This document shows positions 1 to 9,486 of a stretch of DNA of 64,000 nt, piece after piece. Position 1 is the first letter of the stretch, and every line of letters starts with the position of its first letter. Origin of the DNA: CAIXSC01 sp046349915 (GTDB lineage: Bacteria > Planctomycetota > Planctomycetia > Pirellulales > Pirellulaceae); NCBI GenBank assembly GCA_046349915.1, contig JAXMBL010000003.1, positions 2,294,001-2,358,000 on the forward strand. Direction: 5' to 3'. Under the pieces are notes generated by a model. It made no database searches. It saw only the letters and a list, made by a program, of their open reading frames with translations, and had not been told where the DNA came from. The position numbers were made by a program, and so were the translations under genes.

Positions 1-689
1 GTGGGGCCGAAGCCTGGCAGTAGGTTGACGACGCCGGGCGGGAAGCCCGCTTCGAGGATTAATTCGCCCACTCGCAGCGCGGAGAGGGGCGTTTGCTCGG
101 CTGGTTTCATGACCACGGTGCAACCGGTGGCGAGCGCGGGGCCGAGTTTCCAGGCCTGCATCAAGAGCGGAAAATTCCAAGGAATAATCTGTCCGCAGAC
201 GCCGACAGGTTCATGGCGGGTGTAGCAGAAATACGGCCCATTGATCGGAATCGTCTTGCCCTCGATCTTGTCGGCCCAGCCCGCGTAATAGTGGTAGCAG
301 GCGATGCTGAGCGGCAGGTCGGCGGCTCGCGAATCGCGAATCGGCTTGCCGTTGTCGAGTGTTTCGAGCGCGGCCAACTCTTCCAGATTCGCCTCCAAAA
401 GATCGGCAAGGCGGTACAGCAGTCGACCGCGTTCCGCGGCCGACATGCGCGACCAGGGGCCGTCATCGAACGCACGCCGCGCGGCGGCGACCGCTCGGTC
501 GACATCTTCGCGATCGGCTTCGGCGACTTGAGCAATCTCATGGCCCGTGCTGGGGTCCAGGGTCGCGAACGTCTTGCCGCTGGCGGCATCGACCCAGCGG
601 CCGTCGATCAATAGTCGAGTCTGGCGAATGGGGACGGCGGGGCGATTAAACGAAGAGACCTGGGACTTGGAAGCAACCGCGGTAGCCAT
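1..689 (-). CDS. Aldehyde dehydrogenase, N-terminal part (cut by window edge)
   Basis: First 229 residues of an NAD(P)-dependent aldehyde dehydrogenase, which oxidises an aldehyde to its acid. The frame runs from an ATG at 689 to the window edge without a stop. An AGAGGTG ribosome site lies a few bases upstream of the start. Seen in order: LIDGRWVDAASGKTF near residue 26, the FDDGPWSRM linker, IPWNFPLLMQAWKLGPALA (cofactor-binding loop) and KPAEQTPLSA. Full-length members have about 490 residues, so the catalytic Cys and Glu lie outside and the substrate class cannot be judged. The gene is divergent from the molybdenum hydroxylase genes starting at 941. Shared control from the 251-bp gap is possible but not shown. 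Confidence 0.9.
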   Translation of the reverse strand, partial: MATAVASKSQVSSFNRPAVPIRQTRLLIDGRWVDAASGKTFATLDPSTGHEIAQVAEADREDVDRAVAAARRAFDDGPWSRMSAAERGRLLYRLADLLEANLEELAALETLDNGKPIRDSRAADLPLSIACYHYYAGWADKIEGKTIPINGPYFCYTRHEPVGVCGQIIPWNFPLLMQAWKLGPALATGCTVVMKPAEQTPLSALRVGELILEAGFPPGVVNLLPGFGP

Positions 690-940
690 GCGAGCACCTC
701 TTGGAGGAAAAGATGGCGTGCGTTATTTCGAGCAGAAAGAGCTGCACGCGGACGCGACGCGATTCGGTCCGCTGCTGTCCGAAATATACGGCTGACGACC
801 GGTGCTCGGCAAGCAGCGGGGCGGCGGCCGACAAGTCGTGGTTGGCTGGTGCTTGTCCGCGGGCCGCACGTTCCGTTATCGTGACCACTGCTTGCTGGCG
901 GGCAAGCTCGTCCTGACTCACCTTCGCACGAGGAATCACC

Positions 941-1816
941 GTGAAGAATTTCGATTACGCGGCGCCGACGACGTTGGCTGAGGCCGCGTCGCTCTTGGCC
1001 CGAGCACCGGGGACCGCACGCGTCCTCGCGGGGGGAACTGACCTACTGGTTCAATTGCGCGAGCATCTGCGAGACGCGGATCTTGTCGTCGATGTGAAGC
1101 GGATCCCCGAGCTGATGGAACTGAGTTACTCGCCCGCTGCCGGCCTGCGACTCGGCGCTTCCACGCCTTGCTACCGCATTTATGAGCACGGCGAAGTGTC
1201 GGCGGCCTACGGCGCCTTGGCCGATAGTGCGCGGATTGTTGGCGGCTGGCAGATCCAGAGTCGCGCGAGCGTCGGCGGGAATCTCTGCAATTCGTCGCCC
1301 GCTGGCGATACGCTGGCGCCGCTGATAGCGCTCGATGTGACGTGTCTCGTGCAAGGGCTGGATGGACGGCGGGAAGTCGCCGCGGCCGACTTTTGCACGG
1401 GGCCGGGCCGCAATCAGCTGGCTCGCGGCGAACTGCTGGCAACGCTCGTCTTCCCCCCTGCCCCGTCGCGTACGGCGTCGGCCTATGAACGCTTCATTCC
1501 GCGCAATGAAATGGATATCGCGGTCGCAGGCGCGGCGTCCTGGGTGAAGTTGGACCCCGCGGGACAACGGATCGAGGCGGCTCGAGTGGCCCTGTCCGCC
1601 GTCGCGCCCACGGTGCGACTGGCTCGCCGCGCCTCCGAGTGGCTTGCGGGTCAGCCCGCGACGGAGGAAACATTTGCCAAAGCGGGCGAGTTGGCTCGGG
1701 AGACGGCCTCGCCGATCTCCGACATGCGCGGCACGGCGGAATTCCGCCAACACTTGGTGGGAGTTCTGGTCCAGCGCACGCTGGCTCGCGCCGTCGAACG
1801 TGCGCGAGCTCGCTAG
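941..1816 (+). CDS. Molybdenum hydroxylase FAD-binding subunit (XdhB/CoxM type)
   Basis: Medium, FAD-carrying subunit of a xanthine dehydrogenase-family enzyme. It passes electrons from the iron-sulfur clusters to the final acceptor. The 291 residues match the usual length. AGGTDLL (30-36) and VGGNLCNSSPAGD (111-123) are the two FAD-binding loops of the family. The start is a GTG at 941 preceded by GAGGAAT. The 2Fe-2S subunit gene follows after 49 bp and the molybdopterin subunit gene after that, in the M-S-L order known from cox-type operons. The substrate is unknown. Confidence 0.9.
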   Translation: MKNFDYAAPTTLAEAASLLARAPGTARVLAGGTDLLVQLREHLRDADLVVDVKRIPELMELSYSPAAGLRLGASTPCYRIYEHGEVSAAYGALADSARIVGGWQIQSRASVGGNLCNSSPAGDTLAPLIALDVTCLVQGLDGRREVAAADFCTGPGRNQLARGELLATLVFPPAPSRTASAYERFIPRNEMDIAVAGAASWVKLDPAGQRIEAARVALSAVAPTVRLARRASEWLAGQPATEETFAKAGELARETASPISDMRGTAEFRQHLVGVLVQRTLARAVERARAR

Positions 1817-1865
1817 CATCGCCTCGCTCCACCCCAGCAGAAACACACTTTCAGGAACCTAATCC

Positions 1866-2354
<489 letters not shown>

Positions 2355-2431
2355 CGGAACGGCGACCGCGGCAGCGTGGGCTGACGCCCCTGGCTCGACT
2401 CGATTCATTATCCCTCAGTGGAGATTCCACG

Positions 2432-4717
2432 ATGGCTCATACTCAAGATGCGTATCTCGGACAACGCGACTATCAAGTGATTGGCAAGCGACCCGTGCGG
2501 CACGACGGCGCCGACAAAGTCACGGGAAAAGCGATTTATACGGCGGACGTGCAATTGCCCAATATGGCGCATGGCAAAATTGTGCGCAGCCCGCATGCTC
2601 ACGCACGCATCAAGTCGATCGACGTCAGCGAGGCGCTCGCCGTTCCCGGCGTCTTGGCCGTCGTGACGCACGACGACTTCCCGGATCTCAAGGACAAGTT
2701 CGCGGTGATGGGGGAAGCGGGCCAACTCAATCTCGCCCACTTGGCCGCGAATCTCTTGGCGAAAGACAAGACGCTGTACAAGGGACACGCGATCGCCGCC
2801 GTGGCCGCCGTGAATGTGCATGTCGCGGAAGAGGCCGCGGCCAAGATCAAGATCGAGTACGAAGTGCTGCCCAGCGTCACCTGGGTGCTCGACGCCATGA
2901 AGGACGACGCGCCGCTGCTGCACGAGGATCTGCGCACCGATTCGATGGGTAAGAAGGGGGACAAACCCACCAATGTCGGCGTCCATCTCCAATTTCAAAA
3001 GGGAGACATCGCGGAAGGGTTCGCGGCGGCCGACGTCGTGGTCGAACGCGAGTTTCGCTTGGCGAGCGTGCATCAGGGCTACATCGAACCGCACGCCTGC
3101 GTCGCGATGTGGAACGAGGATGATCGTTTGAAGGTTTGGACCGCCACTCAGGGCTCGTTCAACTGCCGGCAGCAAACGGCCGAGCTGCTGCAATTGCCCG
3201 TTTCTCAAGTCCTGGTGGTGCCGTGTGAGATTGGCGGTGGATTCGGCGGCAAGATCGCCGTGTATCTCGAGCCCGTGGCGGCTTTGTTGAGCCGCAAGTG
3301 TGGTCGCCCGGTCAAGATGGTCATGCAGCGCAGCGAGGTGTTCGAGGGGACGGGGCCGACTCCCGGCGCCTTCATTCGTTGCAAGTTGGGCGCTCGCAAG
3401 GATGGCGTTTTGGTGGCGGGCGAGGCGTGGCTGGCTTACGACAGCGGAGCCTTCCCGGGGGGCGTTGTCGGTCCGGGCGCCATGTGCATCTTCAGCTGCT
3501 ACGACATTCCGCATGCCAAGGTCGACGGCTTTGATGTCTGCGACAATAAGCCCAAGACGCAAGCGTATCGCGCGCCCGGCTCAACCCACGCGGCGTTCGC
3601 CGTCGAGCAGGTGCTGGACGAAATCGCGGAAAAATTGGGGATCGACCGCATTGAAATCCGTTTGAAGAACGCCGCGAAGGAAGGGACTCGACGCGTCGAT
3701 GGCCCAGTCTATCCGCGCGTGGGATTCGTCGAGTGTCTGGAGGCGGCGAAGAATAGCGATCACTGGAAATCGCCGCTGAAAGGTCCTCATCGCGGCCGCG
3801 GCATCGCCGCGGGCTTCTGGTTCAATATCGGCGGTGCGTCCAGTTGCTCGGCCAGCGTCAACGAGGATGGCAAGGTCAGTCTCATCGAGGGCTCGACCGA
3901 CATTGGCGGCACCCGCACCAGCATCGCCATGCAACTCGCCGAGACCCTGGGAATCGCCGCCGAGGACATTCAGCCGCAAGTAGGCGATACCGATTCGGTG
4001 GGATACACGTTTTTGACGGGCGGCAGCCGCGTGACCTTCGCGACGGGCTTGGCGGCCTACCATCTGGGACTTGATTTGCAGGAGCAGATGCGACAGCGAG
4101 CGGCGAAGTTGTGGGACTGCCTGCCCTCCGAAGTGGAAGTGTCAGGCGGCGTCTATCGACGAGGTTCCGAATCGCTGACCTTCAAGGAACTTGCCGCCAA
4201 CATCGGGCAGGCGAATTTGGACCCGGTGATGGGGCGAGCGTCGGTCGCGCCGGAATGCTCGACCAATGCGTTTGGCGTCCACATCGCCGATGTCGAAGTC
4301 GATCCAGATACGGGTAAAGTCACCGTGCTGCGTTACACGGCAATCCAGGACGCGGGGAAAGCAATCCACCCCAGTTACGTCGAAGGTCAAATGCAGGGTG
4401 GCGCCGTGCAGGGGATCGGTTGGGCGTTCAACGAAGAGTACTTCTTCGACGATAAGAACGGGATGCGGAACGCCAGCTTCCTGGACTATCGCATGCCGAC
4501 CTGTCTCGACGTTCCCATGATCGAGACGATCATCGTCGAGGTGCCCAATCCCTTGCATCCGTATGGGGTGCGCGGAGTGGGCGAGACCCCGATTTGCCCC
4601 CCGCCCGCCACGCTGGCGCTCGCGGTTCACGCCGCCACCGGCGTGCGGATGTGCGACCTCCCGATGTCGCCTCCCAAGGTGTGGAAGGCGTTGTCGCAGG
4701 CGCGCTCGGACGCTTGA
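2432..4717 (+). CDS. Molybdenum hydroxylase molybdopterin-binding subunit (xanthine dehydrogenase family)
   Basis: Large catalytic subunit of 761 residues that binds the molybdopterin cofactor and hydroxylates the substrate. Visible are GGGFGGK (about 269-275), a QAYRAPGSTHAAF segment at the molybdenum site (about 378) and RGVGETPICPPPATLALA (about 713). The last contains the conserved active-site Glu of the family. The CO dehydrogenase loop AYRCSFR is absent, so this is an aldehyde-, purine- or aromatic-type hydroxylase rather than a CO dehydrogenase. It completes the three-gene set. The neighbouring aldehyde dehydrogenase hints at aldehyde or aromatic metabolism, which is inference only. 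Confidence 0.92.
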   Translation: MAHTQDAYLGQRDYQVIGKRPVRHDGADKVTGKAIYTADVQLPNMAHGKIVRSPHAHARIKSIDVSEALAVPGVLAVVTHDDFPDLKDKFAVMGEAGQLNLAHLAANLLAKDKTLYKGHAIAAVAAVNVHVAEEAAAKIKIEYEVLPSVTWVLDAMKDDAPLLHEDLRTDSMGKKGDKPTNVGVHLQFQKGDIAEGFAAADVVVEREFRLASVHQGYIEPHACVAMWNEDDRLKVWTATQGSFNCRQQTAELLQLPVSQVLVVPCEIGGGFGGKIAVYLEPVAALLSRKCGRPVKMVMQRSEVFEGTGPTPGAFIRCKLGARKDGVLVAGEAWLAYDSGAFPGGVVGPGAMCIFSCYDIPHAKVDGFDVCDNKPKTQAYRAPGSTHAAFAVEQVLDEIAEKLGIDRIEIRLKNAAKEGTRRVDGPVYPRVGFVECLEAAKNSDHWKSPLKGPHRGRGIAAGFWFNIGGASSCSASVNEDGKVSLIEGSTDIGGTRTSIAMQLAETLGIAAEDIQPQVGDTDSVGYTFLTGGSRVTFATGLAAYHLGLDLQEQMRQRAAKLWDCLPSEVEVSGGVYRRGSESLTFKELAANIGQANLDPVMGRASVAPECSTNAFGVHIADVEVDPDTGKVTVLRYTAIQDAGKAIHPSYVEGQMQGGAVQGIGWAFNEEYFFDDKNGMRNASFLDYRMPTCLDVPMIETIIVEVPNPLHPYGVRGVGETPICPPPATLALAVHAATGVRMCDLPMSPPKVWKALSQARSDA

Positions 4718-4792
4718 GCGGAACGACCTGACCGGAATGACCTGATCGGCACGAGGACGCTTGGTTTCAATCCCTGGCTACGGAGATCGCTC

Positions 4793-5419
4793 ATGCATCG
4801 CTGCATGTGGATGATGGTGGTTGGATGGGCTGTGGGAGTGATGGCGTTCACGCTGCTGATCAACAGCGATAGATCGCGGGCGAGCGCCGACGAGCCGCCC
4901 GCGGCGGGGAAGAAGAAGCCGGACGTTGGCTACTACCCGACGACTCAGGACATCGTTGAGCGAATGTTGGAGCTAGCGCGGGTCGCGCCGCGCGACACCT
5001 TGGTCGACCTCGGGTGTGGCGACGGGCGATTCGTGATCACCGCGGCTCGCAAGTACGGCTGCCGCGCGACGGGCTATGAGATCGATCCGAAGCTGATCGA
5101 ACAGGGTCGCAAGCAGATTCGCGAGGAGAAGCTGGAAGCCCTGGCGCGGATCGAGGATCGAGATCTGTTCACGGTCGATTTGAGCGACACGTCGGTCGTG
5201 ATGTTGTTCCTACTGCCCAAGATGAACGAGAAACTCGTTCCGCAGTTCCGCAAGATGCGGCCGGGGAGCCGCATCATTGCTCATGAGTTCGAGATTCCGG
5301 GACTCAAGCCCGACCGCGAACTTGTGCTCGTCTCGACCGTGGACAAGAGCGAGCACGTGATTTTCGTCTACTCGCATCCATTTCCAGCGGCAGCTGCTAA
5401 GTCGGCACCTGATCGCTGA
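4793..5419 (+). CDS. Membrane-anchored SAM-dependent methyltransferase, FAM173-like
   Basis: A 208-residue class I methyltransferase. Residues 1-24 form a hydrophobic segment that could be a signal anchor, followed by a short Lys-rich linker. The SAM motif VDLGCGDGRF is at 71-80, with acidic loop GYEIDPKLIEQGR and post-motif DLFTVDLSDTSVVMLFLLP. This layout resembles FAM173/ATPSCKMT-type protein-lysine methyltransferases, some of which modify ATP synthase subunit c. That assignment rests on pattern resemblance only. The 3' end overlaps the convergent gene at 5397 by 23 bp. Confidence 0.75.
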   Translation: MHRCMWMMVVGWAVGVMAFTLLINSDRSRASADEPPAAGKKKPDVGYYPTTQDIVERMLELARVAPRDTLVDLGCGDGRFVITAARKYGCRATGYEIDPKLIEQGRKQIREEKLEALARIEDRDLFTVDLSDTSVVMLFLLPKMNEKLVPQFRKMRPGSRIIAHEFEIPGLKPDRELVLVSTVDKSEHVIFVYSHPFPAAAAKSAPDR

Positions 5420-6095
5420 CGCCCAATTCGGTTTGCAGCCGTTCAAACACCGTGATGTACTCGTCGCGCGACGCATGCAAGTGTTCGGCTTCGGAAACGA
5501 ATCGCAGGTCATCGATCCGCGGCACCCCGTAGCGACGCAAAATGCGTTCATAGGCATGCAAGGGGCGACCGTACACGATCAGCAGCTTGTGTTCGTCGAA
5601 CTGCACTTCTTGCGATAGCGCAGGGTTCAGCACGGCGATGCCGGTGCAACCGTCATGAAGCAGCAAATCCTCAAAGTCGTATAAGGTGCTTTTGAGGACC
5701 GGTAAATCGATGCCGTGTCGGAACAAATCGGTGTGACCGCTGACTTCGTGCAGGTGACTGGTTTCCAGCACGACATCCACGATTTCGCCGAGTGGATCGA
5801 GGAGGTCGAGGAAGAGATCGAACAGTCGTTCGGCCGAAGCGGAAGCCATGAGAACGGGGATCTCCGCCCCCGCGCGTTCGTCGTGGAACCGATCGTGCCG
5901 ATAGCCTTGTCGCGGCGTGATTTGCAGATCAAAAGAGGGGCGGATGGCTCGCGTGAGCAGGAAATCGCCATAGCGGGCGACGCTCAGGTGGGCTTCCTTT
6001 TCCTCGTCGGTGAAGGGAATCTTGCCGCCAGCGTCGTTGAGGGACGCCATATCCTCGGGCGGCGAATCGCCTAGTAGTCGCTTCAGGAAGCGCAT
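5397..6095 (-). CDS. Conserved hypothetical protein, 232 aa
   Basis: I do not recognise a family. The 232-residue protein is soluble and rich in acidic residues. It has no signal peptide or membrane segment and contains several His-rich stretches (RQGYRHDRFHDE, ETSHLHEVSGHTDLFRHG). The central part, ERLFDLFLDLLDPLGEIVDVVLET, alternates in the way an alpha/beta domain does. Regular codon use and a clean start at 6095 support a real gene. It converges on the methyltransferase gene, overlapping its last 23 bp. The upstream side is a 372-bp gap. Function unknown. Confidence 0.7.
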   Translation of the reverse strand: MRFLKRLLGDSPPEDMASLNDAGGKIPFTDEEKEAHLSVARYGDFLLTRAIRPSFDLQITPRQGYRHDRFHDERAGAEIPVLMASASAERLFDLFLDLLDPLGEIVDVVLETSHLHEVSGHTDLFRHGIDLPVLKSTLYDFEDLLLHDGCTGIAVLNPALSQEVQFDEHKLLIVYGRPLHAYERILRRYGVPRIDDLRFVSEAEHLHASRDEYITVFERLQTELGVSDQVPT

Positions 6096-6467
6096 TACGA
6101 ACCTCGGTCTCGTGGGACGCGGTAATTGGGTTTGTCGTGAGGGGCGCCTCCTTGGCCGTCTCGAGGGATAGCGAATCGTAGGTTACGAATTAGCGAGTGA
6201 GTGGGTTGATTTTCGCGGGAGTACTGTGACCAACGATCGGTTTTCGCGTCCGAGACGAATGTGGCGACCGTTGCCGGCGTTCCACTACTGTGTCGCTCAT
6301 GACGAATTCCTTTGGTAGTCTAGCATTCTCTTCCCAGGTCCCTTGATGTCGCGGGGCTGGACGAGAGAAATCAGTTCGACGGCGACGAGGGTTGTTCCGA
6401 ACAGGTTCCCCTTGCCGACGTTGGAGCAACTGTCCCGCCTGATCCGAAAGCCCTTGAGGTCATCTTG
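6096..6467. other. Divergent intergenic region, 372 bp
   Basis: Gap between two divergent genes, which should hold both promoters. No confident -35/-10 pair was seen. A 36-codon minus-strand frame at 6190-6300 begins with ATG eight bases after AAAGGA (peptide start MSDTVVERRQRSPHS). It could be a small basic protein but has no other support. Confidence 0.4.
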
Positions 6468-8060
6468 ATGCACCCCTACCGCCCTGCCTGGACCTGGTTC
6501 GTCTGCGCGTTGCTGGTCAGCGGCGGATGTGGCGGCTCGTCGGAACAACTCGCTGAGAAGCCCGATGAGCCTCAGGCCCCAAAGACATCTCCAGCGTCAG
6601 ACGTCCCTGCCTCTAATCGCCCGTCCGTCGAGTCGAACGGCCATGAAAACGGGGATGCGCAAGAACGCTGGGATATCCACCTGATACAAGGCGAAAAGGT
6701 GGGGTACATGCGGACCGTGATCGCGGCAGAGCCAAGTGATTCGGGCGAGAAGCTGGAACGCATCGAGTCATTTCAGACGCTCACTTTGAAGCGAGCGGGC
6801 AAGGAGATTCGTCAGGATCTGACATGGACAAGCTGGGAGAGACCGACAGGCGAACTGGTGCGGTTCGAGTGCCGAGTCACTGGGGGGCGAGAGTCGACGG
6901 TTACGAAAGGCCAGGTGAAGGATGGAAGTCTCGCCATGGAGACCACAACCCTGGGGAAGACAGAGTCGCTGACCCTGGATTGGCAATCCGAGTGGGGTGG
7001 TTTCTTTGCGGTCGATCGGCTGGTGCGGCAGGGACTGAAACCGAACCAACGCCGTATCATCCGAGCGCTCGTGCCGGTGTTACATCAGGTGGCGACCACC
7101 GAGTTGGATGTGAAGGGGATGGAAGCGGTTCGCATCGGCGACCAATCGCTGACGCTCCGCAGAATCGACAAAGTCGATACGCTCGGCATGTTGCGGATTC
7201 GTTCGACACTATGGGTGGACGAACAGGGAGAGGTGTTGCGCAGCACCATGCCCGATCCGCCGCCGGGTTTTGAAGTGGTACGCGCGACTCGCGAGCAGGC
7301 GCTAGCCGCCGCCCCGCTCGCCTCGTTTGATCTGAATACGGCCACGGTCGCGGCCATCGCTGGCATGCCCAGCGACCCGCACATGCCGATGACCATGACC
7401 TACATCGCTCGACTGCCCGAGGCGCCGATCGATCAAGCATTCGCTCAGGGAGCGAGTCAGAAGGTTGAGCGAATCGATGCACATTCGGCTCGCATTACGG
7501 TTCAGTCGATTCGTCCCACCACGCCCACGTCGGTGGAGGTCGAACCTGGTCCTACCGACGATGATCGTCAGCCGAATGGCTTGGTGCAGGCGGACGATCC
7601 GGCCGTGGTCGCTCTTTCGCGCGCGGTGGCTCGCGAAGAGTCCGATCCTTGGAAGGTGGCGGTGGCGTTGGAGTCGTTGGTTCGCCAGCGAGTGAGTTCG
7701 CACAATTTCACGCCTGCTTTGGCGACGGCCGCCGAAGTGGCTCGCACGGGCGAGGGAGATTGCACCGAGCACGCGGTGCTGCTCGCCGCCCTTTGCCGCG
7801 CTCGCGGCATTCCCGCCCGCGTGGCGATCGGGCTGGTGTATTCCGCGAGCGCCGGTGGGTTTGCCTACCACATGTGGAACGAGGTCTGGATCGCGGACCG
7901 CTGGGTACCGTTGGATGCTACGTTGGCGCGAGGCGGAATTGGCGCGGGCCACCTGAAAATGGTGAATTCATCGCTGCAAGGAGTCGATGCTTACTCCGCC
8001 TTTTTACCCGTGTTTCAGCTGCTCGGACGGTTACAACTCTCTTTGGCCCCTGCTCCGTAA
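6468..8060 (+). CDS. Transglutaminase-like domain lipoprotein
   Basis: Secreted lipoprotein with a C-terminal transglutaminase-fold domain. The N-terminus has a hydrophobic run ending in the lipobox-like LLVSGGC. A low-complexity linker and a long beta-rich region follow. The transglutaminase core spans about 400-500, with the catalytic triad visible: C432 in GEGDCTEHA, H468 in AYHMWNEVW and D483 in PLDATLA. Bacterial members act as cysteine proteases or amide-bond enzymes, and the substrate here is unknown. ATG at 6468 was chosen over the TTG one codon earlier because GAGGT sits 7 bases before it. A 7-bp hairpin follows the stop. Confidence 0.88.
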   Translation: MHPYRPAWTWFVCALLVSGGCGGSSEQLAEKPDEPQAPKTSPASDVPASNRPSVESNGHENGDAQERWDIHLIQGEKVGYMRTVIAAEPSDSGEKLERIESFQTLTLKRAGKEIRQDLTWTSWERPTGELVRFECRVTGGRESTVTKGQVKDGSLAMETTTLGKTESLTLDWQSEWGGFFAVDRLVRQGLKPNQRRIIRALVPVLHQVATTELDVKGMEAVRIGDQSLTLRRIDKVDTLGMLRIRSTLWVDEQGEVLRSTMPDPPPGFEVVRATREQALAAAPLASFDLNTATVAAIAGMPSDPHMPMTMTYIARLPEAPIDQAFAQGASQKVERIDAHSARITVQSIRPTTPTSVEVEPGPTDDDRQPNGLVQADDPAVVALSRAVAREESDPWKVAVALESLVRQRVSSHNFTPALATAAEVARTGEGDCTEHAVLLAALCRARGIPARVAIGLVYSASAGGFAYHMWNEVWIADRWVPLDATLARGGIGAGHLKMVNSSLQGVDAYSAFLPVFQLLGRLQLSLAPAP

Positions 8061-8062
8061 GG

Positions 8063-8085
8063 CCGACGGACTGAAAGCCCGTCGG
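8063..8085. terminator. Hairpin between convergent genes, possible bidirectional terminator
   Basis: CCGACGG at 8063-8069 pairs with CCGTCGG at 8079-8085 across a 9-base loop. It lies between the ends of two convergent genes (8060 and 8115). No T-run follows on either strand, so intrinsic termination is uncertain. Confidence 0.35.
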
Positions 8086-8114
8086 TCGCTGATCTTGTGG
8101 ATTTGGCAGCCGGA

Positions 8115-9356
8115 CTAGAAATCCTTGAGGTCGACCACGAACAGTTGGCTGCTGCGGTCGGCGGCCCGAGTGCTGGTCCACATTAGTTGCTTGCCATCGG
8201 GCGAAAACACAGGCAGTACGTCGGCGGCTGGAGAGTCGGTCAAGCGAGTGGCGGGGCCTGGCAGGAACTTGCCGTTTTCCACCGAGTATTTCATCAGCCA
8301 GAGGTCGTAATTCGGTCGAGCGTTGGGGTCCGAGTGATCGGCGCCCGACCATACGATATAGGGCTGGTGCGGATGCCAGTAAGGGCCCCAGTTGACGCCA
8401 TTGTTATCGGTCAGCGCCGTCTCGTTCTGGCCATCGACCCCAATGACATACAACTGCAAGTAGCCTTCCTTTTTGCGATCGCTGCGGAAGATGATCCAAC
8501 GAGAATCGGGCGACAGGAATGGTCCGCCGTCGTAGCCTGGCGCTGAAGTTAGTCGCCGCACGTCGCCGCCGTCGGCGTTCATGAGGTAGATGTCGGGATT
8601 CTTGGGGCGAGCGTCGGTGGGAGGCGAATTGGGATCGGCTTCGCTGTCACGGCAGAAGGCAATCAACTTGCCATCGCGAGAGTACGCGCCCTCGGCGTCG
8701 TAGCCGTAGGCCTTGGTCAGCTGGCGTAGGATTTTGCCGTCCAAATCGGCTTCGAAAATGTCCATGTGTGGATCGAAGTCCCATTCGTAGCGTCGGCGAG
8801 CGCCCGACTTACGGTCCTCTTCTTGACGGCGGCGAGCATCGGCTTCTGTCTTGTCCAGTTGTGGATCGAGATGGCTGGACGCGAACAGGATGCGCTTGCC
8901 GTCGGGCGAGAAATAGCTGCAGGTCGTGCGGCCACGACCGGTGCTCAGCCGCTTCGGAGTAACGGCAGCTCCGGCTCCCCCCGCCGCTTCAAACGGAAAT
9001 GGTTGCGTATAAATCTGGTAAAAGGGGTACTCGTGCGGTACGGCTTGGTAGATGATCGACTTGCCGTCTGGAGCGAAGTACCCTTCCCCGGCCTTGGTCA
9101 TTCCCGACGTCACCTGGCACAGATTGGCGAAATGCTTGGTTTCAAATTCGCTCAACGTCGGCGCGGGGCCGCTTGGCGTTGAACCGCTTGCCGGCCTCCC
9201 GCCCGTTTCCTGTCCGCCGATGTTGCGGACGCAGCATAGGCTCATCGCGAGCATCGCAGCGGTAAGGAATCGACCTTTGCTGACGGGCTGTAGGCTCATG
9301 CGAGACTCGCCGACCCGTTGGTCGGGAAGAACGGCATGCAAAGCGAAACGAGTCAT
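8115..9356 (-). CDS. TolB/PD40-type beta-propeller secreted protein
   Basis: A 413-residue exported protein made of repeated WD40-like PD40 blades. SPDGKRILFASS, SRDGKLIAFCRDSE, SPDSRWIIFRSDRK and SPDGKQLMWTS are successive copies of the FSPDGKxIxFxS blade motif, and NPDIYLMNADGGDVRRLTS is typical of TolB-like propellers. A signal peptide lies near residues 20-48 (GRFLTAAMLAMSLCCVRN). The long N-terminus suggests the ATG at residue 20 as an alternative start, but the chosen ATG at 9356 has TGGAG 8 bases upstream. It probably binds a periplasmic partner. No enzymatic residues are evident. Confidence 0.85.
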   Translation of the reverse strand: MTRFALHAVLPDQRVGESRMSLQPVSKGRFLTAAMLAMSLCCVRNIGGQETGGRPASGSTPSGPAPTLSEFETKHFANLCQVTSGMTKAGEGYFAPDGKSIIYQAVPHEYPFYQIYTQPFPFEAAGGAGAAVTPKRLSTGRGRTTCSYFSPDGKRILFASSHLDPQLDKTEADARRRQEEDRKSGARRRYEWDFDPHMDIFEADLDGKILRQLTKAYGYDAEGAYSRDGKLIAFCRDSEADPNSPPTDARPKNPDIYLMNADGGDVRRLTSAPGYDGGPFLSPDSRWIIFRSDRKKEGYLQLYVIGVDGQNETALTDNNGVNWGPYWHPHQPYIVWSGADHSDPNARPNYDLWLMKYSVENGKFLPGPATRLTDSPAADVLPVFSPDGKQLMWTSTRAADRSSQLFVVDLKDF

Positions 9357-9486
9357 GGGAAGCTCCAGGTAGGGACGAGCGAAATTGTGGAGGTGGGCGG
9401 GGCGTACGAGCTGTGGAATCGTTATTATAGGCGACCTTCACGCCGCGTCGACACGCGGTTCTCGAGCGAGTTAGGAATCGTTACGC

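Noticed and set aside
2408..3562. 384-codon minus-strand frame
   Set aside because: It is antisense to the molybdopterin subunit gene, which has clear family motifs.
2432..4717. CO dehydrogenase large subunit (CoxL)
   Set aside because: The M-S-L order fits, but the active-site loop AYRCSFR is absent, so only the wider xanthine dehydrogenase family is claimed.
6190..6300. 36-codon minus-strand frame with an AAAGGA site
   Set aside because: Too short and basic, without conservation evidence; noted only in the intergenic entry.
9357..9486. Cobalamin riboswitch before the adenosyltransferase gene
   Set aside because: No B12-box-like conserved core was seen in the 130-bp leader.
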